Shown here piece by piece: positions 57,267-64,000 of a stretch of DNA of 64,000 nucleotides. The stretch covers positions 1 to 64,000 of the forward strand of contig LFSH01000005.1 of the NCBI GenBank assembly GCA_001513105.1, given 5' to 3'. The translations under genes were made by a program, and so were the position numbers. This DNA is from Clostridiales bacterium DTU070. Lineage in GTDB: Bacteria > Bacillota > Clostridia > DSM-8532. The notes beneath the pieces are model-generated. The model searched no databases, had not been told where the DNA came from, and saw only the letters and a list, made by a program, of their open reading frames with translations. Position 1 is the first letter of the stretch; each line of letters starts with the position of its first letter.

Positions 57267-57525
57267 TATCGTGCGAATGCTCGGAAACAGTCGCTTCGTT
57301 TGCAAGAGCTGTGCGGTTCAGCTCGGGCAAGCCGAAACTCGCAAATATTCTTTAGAATAAAAAAAGTATGTAGCATTTTTGCTCCGTTGGCTTGCTTGTC
57401 CTCGCTTCTTTTTGCCCATCTCTATGCTGCACTTCGCTGAAAGTTTCCTCGCATTGCGCAATATCTCCTATTACTATTACTGTCATGCCCTCGTAAATAT
57501 CGTGCAATTCAGGGAAACATTCAGC
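57267..57525. repeat. Structured intergenic repeat, copy B
   Basis: Order is block 2 (57267-57295), block 1 (57298-57468), then a degenerate block 2 (57498-57525). Block 1 is closely similar to 25991-26164, keeping GAGCTG...CAGCTC, TCGGGCAAGCCGA and the CCCATCTC arm, but has a different AT hairpin (TATTC/GAATA) in the variable middle. It fills most of the 453-base gap after flhB. The rest of the gap shows nothing else apart from a weak GATATC-type hairpin at 57228-57253. Confidence 0.8.
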
Positions 57526-57658
57526 AGAGTATAAAATATTAATCAGCACGGCAAAGAATGCGGAGCTTGCTTTTTTGCGATAAACTGTGATATATTCTAC
57601 ACGATAAGTCAGAAACCGCGTCACCTGTCATCAGCTTTTGATATAAAGGAGAATCCGG

Positions 57659-59365
57659 ATGAAAACATTGCTTGTGGCGATAAATTCACAGTTCGTTCAT
57701 ACAAATCTTGCAGTTTTGTACCTTGAGGCTGCGTGCTGTGGAGCAGGCAATGTAAAAACAGTTGAGTTCACTGTGAATGAACCGTTGAACCGCATATACT
57801 CGGGTATAGTGGCTGAAAATCCCGATGTTGTGGCATTTTCGTGCTATATCTGGAATATAGAGATTGTTTCAAAACTCTGTGATGATCTTAAAAAAGCCCT
57901 TCCAAATATTATAATAATTGCGGGCGGTCCCGAAGTCAGCTTCGAGAACGGCGGCATGCTCGCGAACAACAAAAATGTGGATTATATTATAGCTGGAGAG
58001 GGAGAGGAAAAACTGCCGCACCTGCTGAACATACTGAGAAGCAACGAAAAGCCCGATAAGAAGACAATTCAATGGTATAATACATGGTCTGAAATCCAGG
58101 ACATGGATGGCCTTCCTTCGCCATACAGGCTGATTAAGAAAGGATCCCTGGAAAATAGGATAGCGTATATCGAAGCGTCAAGAGGCTGCCCTTTCAGGTG
58201 CTCCTACTGTATATCGTCGGTGACGAGAGGCGTGCGTTACTTCAGTATTGAGAAGGTTTATGAAGCAATTGATATTCTTGCAGAAAGCGGTTCAGGCATA
58301 ATCAAGTTTGTTGACAGGACGTTCAACTGCAATGAGGAAAGAGCACTGGCGATATGGGAGCATGTTAAAAAGTTTCACAACAGGGGTCTGGTTTTTCATT
58401 TTGAAATTGATCCCGGCCTCTTAACCAATAATATGATAAAATGCCTTGAGGGCATGCCCGAGGGTTTGATCCAGGTTGAGGCGGGCATTCAGTCCATACA
58501 CGGGAAAACGCTTTCGGCCGTGCAGAGAACCGGCAACGCAGAAAAAGCGTTGGAAGGCCTTTCAAGGCTGTTATCCTTTGGAAATATTCATGTTCACGTT
58601 GATTTGATAGCCGGGCTTCCCTACGAAACGTACAATGACTTCAGGCATTCCTTCAACCGGGTGTACTCACTGTTCGCCCATCATTTTCAGTTAGGCTTCC
58701 TTAAAGTATTGAGAGGGTCTGCAATAAAGAGGGACGCAGAACAGTACCGGTATGTTTACAGGGATTATCCTCCCTACGAGGTTATAGGCAATGGCTTTCT
58801 TTCGCCCCGGGAACTTCTTAAACTGAAGGACATCGAGGCTTGCATGGAACTTTTTTATAATTCGGGCAGGTTCATGCTGACAATGAAAGTAATATACAAT
58901 TCACTTAATGACCCGTTCGGTTTTTACGAAAAACTGTCTTTGCACATGAGGCAGAAAGGTTACCTGGACAGGCCGATAGGTGCCGTTGAGCTTTACAGGA
59001 TTCTCCATGACTATATAAAAACCGGGTACCCTTTTATCATCAATGACATAACCGAAAGCCTGAGGTTTGATTATCTCAGTTCAATGAAAAACCCGTCCGT
59101 ACCTCCCTTTCTGCAAAAACACGAAGACTGCGTAAGCAGGAAGGAAAGGCGGAAACTGATCGGCGAATACAGGGAAATGCTGCAAAACCTGCTTCCCCGC
59201 CTGAAATACAAGTCGGTTGACGAAATTTGGCACCAGTTATATATTGCCCGGTTCTGTTTTGAAAGGGAGCAGGTTATTCCGCCTGGTGCAGTGATGGTTT
59301 TCGATTTCGGGGATATTTCTCCGGTAACGGGTTCGGCCAGGTCATATCCGGTAAATATCAGCTGA
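57659..59365 (+). CDS. B12-binding radical SAM protein (DUF4080)
   Basis: Radical SAM enzyme of 568 aa. An N-terminal cobalamin-binding domain (1-130, with VAFSCYIWNIEIV and IAGGPEVSFENGG) precedes the radical SAM barrel with the cluster motif GCPFRCSYC and a substrate region with FVDRTFNCNEERALAIW. A C-terminal DUF4080 domain follows (about 370-568). Substrate is unknown; relatives methylate or rearrange small molecules. GGAG precedes the ATG. It stands alone after repeat B. Confidence 0.88.
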   Translation: MKTLLVAINSQFVHTNLAVLYLEAACCGAGNVKTVEFTVNEPLNRIYSGIVAENPDVVAFSCYIWNIEIVSKLCDDLKKALPNIIIIAGGPEVSFENGGMLANNKNVDYIIAGEGEEKLPHLLNILRSNEKPDKKTIQWYNTWSEIQDMDGLPSPYRLIKKGSLENRIAYIEASRGCPFRCSYCISSVTRGVRYFSIEKVYEAIDILAESGSGIIKFVDRTFNCNEERALAIWEHVKKFHNRGLVFHFEIDPGLLTNNMIKCLEGMPEGLIQVEAGIQSIHGKTLSAVQRTGNAEKALEGLSRLLSFGNIHVHVDLIAGLPYETYNDFRHSFNRVYSLFAHHFQLGFLKVLRGSAIKRDAEQYRYVYRDYPPYEVIGNGFLSPRELLKLKDIEACMELFYNSGRFMLTMKVIYNSLNDPFGFYEKLSLHMRQKGYLDRPIGAVELYRILHDYIKTGYPFIINDITESLRFDYLSSMKNPSVPPFLQKHEDCVSRKERRKLIGEYREMLQNLLPRLKYKSVDEIWHQLYIARFCFEREQVIPPGAVMVFDFGDISPVTGSARSYPVNIS

Positions 59366-59624
59366 CTCAGGATGCGTTTCCTTTAATAATGCAAAGAAAA
59401 ATTCTGTATGGTATAATTAATAATGATATTTACAAGCAGAATCCCGAATACTATACTGGTATAGGAAAATAAACCCACAAAATTAAATATTATGGTTAAA
59501 TAATGTATCATTGCGGCATACTTATTTATTTATTTAACGTATTATATAATGCATGGCTTTTGCGATATTCAGCCTTATGTGCAGGATTGGAATCAGTCAG
59601 AATGAAAAGATGTGGAGATGAAGG

Positions 59625-60293
59625 ATGAAAACATTAAGAATTATATTATCCTCAATCATTGGACTTACGTTTATAGCTCTTTTTTATGAAGGGTTCCACA
59701 GTTCTCTTCCTGTGGCTCTCGGTGCCGGCGTTTTGTCTTTTTTTGCCGGTATGCTTATGTTTTCACCCTCAAATAAAAAGGAACCGAAAAAGACACGGCC
59801 CCACCCTGCCCCGAAGCAGAAGAAAAAACCCGTCCCGGCACCCGGTGACGATGAACTGGTTTGCGACGGTATCACAAGAGGGGAACTGAAACGGATTGTC
59901 CGTGAAGGAAAAGAACAGGTAAACAGGATAGAGGAAATTGCCCTTAAAATAATGAATCATAATGTCCGTATTGAAATACTTGAGATCTGTACCGTGGCCA
60001 ATGACATTTTTGACAATTTTGTAAAGGACCCTAAAGATATAAAAGCATCGCGCCGATTTTTAATATATTACCTTGATACCACCGAAAGGATTGTTGCTAA
60101 GTATTACGAGCTGAGCAGGTCCACATACCTGTCCGACGAAGCAAAGAAGACATTGAAGAATGTCGAAAACACGCTGGTTTTAATTAAGGACTCTTTCAGA
60201 AGCCATCTTAAGAAGCTTACCGAGAACGATGTGATGGATCTTGAAGCCGAGGTTAAAGTATTGCAAAATACTATAAAAAGAGAGGGTATTTAA
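59625..60293 (+). CDS. XpaC-like 5-bromo-4-chloroindolyl phosphate hydrolysis family protein
   Basis: Membrane protein (222 aa) with two N-terminal helices (about 5-22 and 28-46), a Pro/Lys-rich linker (KKEPKKTRPHPAPKQKKK), then a helical domain with VCDGITRGELKRIVREG and RRFLIYYLDTTERIVAKY. The family name comes from a phosphatase screen in Bacillus and does not prove enzyme activity. It precedes telA by 40 bases, the usual pairing. Confidence 0.82.
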   Translation: MKTLRIILSSIIGLTFIALFYEGFHSSLPVALGAGVLSFFAGMLMFSPSNKKEPKKTRPHPAPKQKKKPVPAPGDDELVCDGITRGELKRIVREGKEQVNRIEEIALKIMNHNVRIEILEICTVANDIFDNFVKDPKDIKASRRFLIYYLDTTERIVAKYYELSRSTYLSDEAKKTLKNVENTLVLIKDSFRSHLKKLTENDVMDLEAEVKVLQNTIKREGI

Positions 60294-60333
60294 TTTACTA
60301 TAATGATTTTATTGTTCTCAAGGAGGAGTGGAT

Positions 60334-61443
60334 ATGGAAGCAACCAATTCGTTGACCAATACCAAGACCCAGGTACGGACACAGGATTATGACGAAATGA
60401 AGGTTTGGGAATCACTAACCCCCGAACAGCAGCAGAAAGTTACCGAAATAAAGAATGCTATTGATATTACAGACTCCCAGGCAATAATACAGTACGGGGT
60501 TCAGGCACAGAGCAATATTTCAAGTTTTTCAGATACCGTGCTTTCGCAGATCCGTGCCAAGGACAGCGGACGCGTTGGCGATATTTTAACCGAACTGATG
60601 GTTAAAGTCAATGAGCTTGATGTGGACAGCCTTGGTCAGAATGAAGGGGTTTTCAGCAAAATGTTCGGCGGCGTTAAATCCAAGGCCAAAAAATTCGTCG
60701 GGCAGTATGAGAAACTGAGCGTCCACATTGACAGGATAATCAACGAGCTTGAGAAGGCAAGGATGCAGCTTCTTAAAGATATTACCCTCCTGGACGGATT
60801 GTATGAAAAGAATATAGAGTACATGCATGAACTGGATGTGTTTATTCTTGCCGGTTCTTTGAAACTCCAGGAATTACATGAGAAGATAATACCCGAACTT
60901 AAGAAAAAAGCCGAGGAAAGCAATGACCCGGTGGATGCCCAGAAGGCTAATGACATGATTAACCTTGCCAATCGTTTTGAGAAGAAGCTTCACGACCTGA
61001 AGCTGAGCAGGATGATTGCAATCCAGGCTGCACCGCAGATTCGCCTTATCCAGAGCAACGACCAGGTGCTGGTTGAAAAAATCCAGAGCTCCATCCTGAA
61101 TACAATCCCGCTCTGGAAGAACCAGCTTATCATAGCAATAACCCTGTTCCGCCAGGAAAAGGCCCTGAAGCTTCAGAACGAGGTCAACCGTACAACCAAC
61201 GAATTGCTGACGAAGAATTCAGAGCTGCTGAAGACAAGCTCTATTGAAGTGGCAAAAGAATCCGAAAGAGGAATTGTTGATATTGAGACATTGAAGAAAG
61301 TGAACAGTGACCTGATTGAGACCATTGAAGAAACAATACGGATTCAGCAGGAAGGCAGAGAAAAACGGATGCAGGCCGAAGCTGAGCTCAAGAGCATGGA
61401 AAGCGAGCTTAAGAAGAAGCTGCTGGAGATTAAAGATGCATAG
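60334..61443 (+). CDS. TelA-family toxic anion resistance protein
   Basis: Cytoplasmic, almost entirely helical protein (369 aa) of the TelA/KlaA family, linked to tellurite or cell-envelope stress. SFSDTVLSQIRAKDSGRVGD and LLDGLYEKNIEYMHELDVFI are family signatures, as is QLIIAITLFRQEKALKLQNE. GTG 60328 is in frame, but ATG 60334 after AAGGAGGAG is preferred. Together with the XpaC-like gene it forms a two-gene unit of unclear function. Confidence 0.88.
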   Translation: MEATNSLTNTKTQVRTQDYDEMKVWESLTPEQQQKVTEIKNAIDITDSQAIIQYGVQAQSNISSFSDTVLSQIRAKDSGRVGDILTELMVKVNELDVDSLGQNEGVFSKMFGGVKSKAKKFVGQYEKLSVHIDRIINELEKARMQLLKDITLLDGLYEKNIEYMHELDVFILAGSLKLQELHEKIIPELKKKAEESNDPVDAQKANDMINLANRFEKKLHDLKLSRMIAIQAAPQIRLIQSNDQVLVEKIQSSILNTIPLWKNQLIIAITLFRQEKALKLQNEVNRTTNELLTKNSELLKTSSIEVAKESERGIVDIETLKKVNSDLIETIEETIRIQQEGREKRMQAEAELKSMESELKKKLLEIKDA

Positions 61444-61445
61444 GC

Positions 61446-61475
61446 TTGACATTGGTTTGAACTGTCATGTATAAT
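61446..61475 (+). promoter_or_regulatory. Sigma-A promoter of ileS
   Basis: TTGACA (61446-61451) and TATAAT (61470-61475), both perfect, with an 18-base spacer, just before the T-box leader. Confidence 0.85.
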
Positions 61476-61496
61476 ATGGTTCAAATATAAGAAAAA

Positions 61497-61733
61497 AGCA
61501 GTGACCGGAACGAGTAGGCCGGAAGTCCCTTACAGAGAGCAAAGGTCAGGTGGAAGCTTTGCAGGTAATTCCCGCTGAAAATCCTCCGGTAGCTTCGAGC
61601 TGAAACTGCAAAGGAGTAGGTAAGACGGCAGGGGCCGTTATCCCCCGCACAAGTGACAGGCAGTTTGCCTGTAATTTGGGTGGTACCGCGTAGGTGTTAA
61701 TGCCTTTCGTCCCATTGGGATGAAAGGCTTTTT
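61497..61733 (+). promoter_or_regulatory. T-box riboswitch of ileS
   Basis: tRNA-sensing leader. The 14-base T-box TGGGTGGTACCGCG is at 61677-61690. A distal stem GCAAAG/CTTTGC encloses a loop with GGTG, and an AGAGAG bulge precedes it. The most likely specifier codon is AUC (61581-61583) after CTGAAA, which would read uncharged tRNA-Ile and agrees with the gene below. Stem III (ACGGC...GCCGT) and the antiterminator precede the terminator. Confidence 0.92.
61702..61733 (+). terminator. T-box conditional terminator
   Basis: GCCTTTCGTCCC (61702-61713) pairs with GGGATGAAAGGC (61717-61728), one G-T pair, then five T residues. It forms when tRNA-Ile is charged. Confidence 0.9.
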
Positions 61734-61874
61734 ATATATGCGGCGGCTTCCTGATTTCGGGTATGAAGCAAGGCTCAGCGGCAATACCCTGAAACCGGGA
61801 TGCGGTTATATGAAAGCAATGATTCTGCCTTTGAGTGTTATTAATAAAAACTATAAACAGATGGAGGAATGAAC

Positions 61875-64000
61875 GTGGATTACGGAAAAACATTAAACCT
61901 TCCGAAAACCGATTTTCCAATGCGGGGTAATCTTCCTCAGAAAGAACCCGACATTATGAAAAGCTGGTATGAAAATGATATCTACAGCAAACGCCTTAAA
62001 AGGAATGAAGGGCACGAGAAGTTTATTCTTCACGACGGCCCTCCCTACGCGAACGGGGATATCCACCTTGGAACGGCGCTGAATAAGGTATTGAAGGATA
62101 TAATACTGCGTTACTATGATATGAAAGGCTATTATACGCCGTATGTACCGGGTTGGGATACCCATGGCCTGCCAACGGAAAACCGGGCTATCAGTGAGCT
62201 GGGGATAAACCGCCATGAAACCGGGCCGGTTAAATTCAGAAAGGCATGTGAAAGCATAGCCAGAAAATACCTGGATATCCAGAGGGAATCATTCAAAAGG
62301 TTAGGTGTAATCGGGGACTGGGATAATCCGTATATTACGCTGCTTCCACAGTTTGAAGCGAAGCAGATAGAAGTGTTCGGTAAAATGGCTGAACGGGGAT
62401 GCATTTATAAAGGACTTCGTCCGGTTTACTGGTGTCCTTGCTGCGAAACGGCCCTTGCCGAAGCCGAGATTGAATATATGGAAGACAGAACTCAGTCCAT
62501 CTATGTCAAGTTTGCTTTAAAGGATGACATGGGCAAACTTGGTGGTATTGTTGACAGCCTTGACAATACCTATGTCGTAATCTGGACCACCACCACATGG
62601 ACCCTTCCCGGCAACGTGGCCATTTCTGTGAACCCGGAATTTGTTTATGCCATTGTAAAAGCAGGAAACGAAAACTATATAGTTGCGAAGGAACTTGCAG
62701 AAGACACAATGAAGGCTGCCGGAATCAAGGATTACCAGGTAATTGGCGAGCTTCACGGCGCAGACATGGAATACATGGTATGCCGTCACCCGTTTTTGAA
62801 CAGGGATTCACTCGTTATCACAGGCGACCACGTTACTCTTGACGCAGGTACCGGATGCGTTCATACAGCCCCTGGTCATGGTGTTGAAGACTTCGAGGTC
62901 TGCAGGAAATATGACAGCCTTGAAGTGGTAGTGCCCGTTGACGGAAAAGGTTTTCTGACCGAAGAGGCCGGGCAGTTTGCAGGCCTGAAGTACGACCAGG
63001 CAAACAAGGCAATTGCAAAGCATCTCAGGGAAACAGGCGCTTTGCTTGCGGAACAGGTTATTGAGCATCAGTACCCCCACTGCTGGAGATGCAAGGATCC
63101 TGTGCTTTTCCGTGCGACCGAGCAATGGTTTATTTCGGTGGAAAACTTCAAAAAAGAAGCATTGGAAGCAATCAAGGACGTGAAATGGATTCCCGAATGG
63201 GGTGAGGAACGCATATCAAAAATGGTGTCGGAACGGAATGACTGGTGTATTTCGCGTCAGAGAATGTGGGGTGTGCCCATTCCGATTTTCTACTGTACCG
63301 AATGCGGTAAGGAGCTTATTAACAGGGAAACAATAGAAGCAGTAAAAACCCTGTTCGAAAAAGAAGGTTCGAATGCATGGTTTGAAAAAGAGGCTTCCGA
63401 AATATTGCCTGCCCATATAAAATGTTCGTGCGGAAACGGCGCATTCCGCAAGGAGACCGATATAATGGACGTGTGGTTTGATTCGGGTTCAACCCATGCT
63501 GCCGTGCTGGAAACCAACCCGCAGCTTTCATGGCCTGCCGACGTATACCTTGAAGGCAGCGACCAGTACCGCGGATGGTTCCAGTCCTCGCTGTTAACCG
63601 CGGTTGCGACAAAGGGAAAAGCACCGTACAGGCAGGTTATAACCCACGGATATGTTGTTGACGGCCAGGGCAGGAAAATGTCAAAATCCCTTGGAAACGG
63701 AATTGACCCGATGGATGTGATCAACCAGTACGGAGCCGACATTCTGAGGCTTTGGGTTGCATCTTCCGATTATAAAACCGATATACGTATTTCATTTGAC
63801 ATCATTAAGCAGCTTACCGAAAGCTACAGGAAAATCCGGAACACCGCAAGGTTTATCCTGGGCAATATCTCGGATTTTGATCCTGAAACCATGATGGTGC
63901 CTTACAATGAAATGGAAGAGATAGACAGGTGGGCATTACTTCGCCTGAACAACCTGATTAAGAAGGTTGAAGATGCCTTTTCACGCTACGAGTTCCACAG
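61875..64000 (+). CDS. ileS: Isoleucyl-tRNA synthetase, 5' part (runs off the window)
   Basis: Class I synthetase charging tRNA-Ile, with a CP1 editing domain that removes valine. About 708 codons are visible; the anticodon-binding and C-terminal domains lie beyond the window end. The HIGH motif is in HDGPPYANGDIHLG (about residues 54-67), the editing domain has TTWTLPGNVAISVNPEFVYA, and KMSKS in GRKMSKSLGNG is near residue 600. Starts with GTG, GGAGG seven bases upstream. Controlled by the T-box upstream. Confidence 0.96.
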   Translation, partial: MDYGKTLNLPKTDFPMRGNLPQKEPDIMKSWYENDIYSKRLKRNEGHEKFILHDGPPYANGDIHLGTALNKVLKDIILRYYDMKGYYTPYVPGWDTHGLPTENRAISELGINRHETGPVKFRKACESIARKYLDIQRESFKRLGVIGDWDNPYITLLPQFEAKQIEVFGKMAERGCIYKGLRPVYWCPCCETALAEAEIEYMEDRTQSIYVKFALKDDMGKLGGIVDSLDNTYVVIWTTTTWTLPGNVAISVNPEFVYAIVKAGNENYIVAKELAEDTMKAAGIKDYQVIGELHGADMEYMVCRHPFLNRDSLVITGDHVTLDAGTGCVHTAPGHGVEDFEVCRKYDSLEVVVPVDGKGFLTEEAGQFAGLKYDQANKAIAKHLRETGALLAEQVIEHQYPHCWRCKDPVLFRATEQWFISVENFKKEALEAIKDVKWIPEWGEERISKMVSERNDWCISRQRMWGVPIPIFYCTECGKELINRETIEAVKTLFEKEGSNAWFEKEASEILPAHIKCSCGNGAFRKETDIMDVWFDSGSTHAAVLETNPQLSWPADVYLEGSDQYRGWFQSSLLTAVATKGKAPYRQVITHGYVVDGQGRKMSKSLGNGIDPMDVINQYGADILRLWVASSDYKTDIRISFDIIKQLTESYRKIRNTARFILGNISDFDPETMMVPYNEMEEIDRWALLRLNNLIKKVEDAFSRYEFH

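Noticed and set aside
57352-57624. 90-aa minus-strand ORF in the gap after flhB
   Set aside because: It lies on repeat B, has no family resemblance and no good start signals.
59366-59624. Promoter for the XpaC-like gene (TATAAT at 59545-59550)
   Set aside because: The -10 is good but no -35 at suitable distance is convincing, and the AT-rich context makes chance matches likely.

Overview
The window is a chromosomal segment of a flagellated, endospore-forming, Gram-positive anaerobe of class Clostridia. The evidence is the L27 N-terminal extension with its Prp protease, a complete spoIIIAA-AH operon, gpr, an alpha/beta-type SASP, pdaA, yqfC/yqfD, ytfJ, an NfnAB transhydrogenase, a T-box in front of ileS, and a Bacillus/Clostridium-type fla operon. 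A cluster III (Acetivibrio/Thermoclostridium-like) origin is a reasonable guess, but the sequence alone does not prove it. Almost every gene lies on the + strand.

Layout. 1-2.8 kb: rplU-prp-rpmA-obgE-yhbY behind a leader. 2.9-6.0 kb: a minus-strand accessory block with a frameshifted small gene, an unknown gene and an Agr-type kinase/regulator pair. 6.3-10 kb: a beta-lactamase-like hydrolase, a PQQ-propeller protein and an endonuclease IV-like protein. 10.2-12.4 kb: nfnAB. 12.7-20.5 kb: aroQ, an M24 peptidase, efp and the spoIIIA operon behind a near-consensus sigma-E promoter. 20.6-25.5 kb: rpsT (minus), gpr, a spore/cell-wall amidase and ligA. 25.6-27.9 kb: a small unknown gene, copy A of a structured repeat and twin DUF881 genes. 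27.9-37.8 kb: a candidate structured RNA, pdaA, yqfC, yqfD, phoH, pgpH (yqfF), ybeY, dgkA, an M50 protease, scpA, scpB, a DUF2953 gene and ytfJ. 37.8-38.05 kb: a SASP gene (minus). 38.3-57.2 kb: a fla operon from flgB to flhB. 57.2-57.6 kb: repeat copy B. 57.7-61.4 kb: a B12-radical SAM protein, an XpaC-like and a TelA-like protein. 61.4 kb to the end: promoter, T-box leader and the start of ileS.

The genes serve four main programmes: translation (rplU, rpmA, rpsT, efp, ileS, ybeY, obgE), sporulation and germination, flagellum assembly, and redox/DNA maintenance (nfnAB, ligA, nfo-like, scpAB). GPR and its likely SASP substrate are both present, as are Prp and its substrate L27.

The most interesting observations are: (i) a roughly 235-bp structured repeat in two permuted copies, one exactly where the fla operon stops after flhB and before the expected flhA; (ii) a compact three-way-junction RNA candidate ending in a terminator just upstream of pdaA; (iii) the Prp cleavage motif (VNLQFFA) present in both L27 and FlhB, with flhB lacking an ordinary start at the expected place; (iv) the spoIIIAA frame running about 160 nt into spoIIIAB; and (v) a single-base frameshift in a small minus-strand gene.
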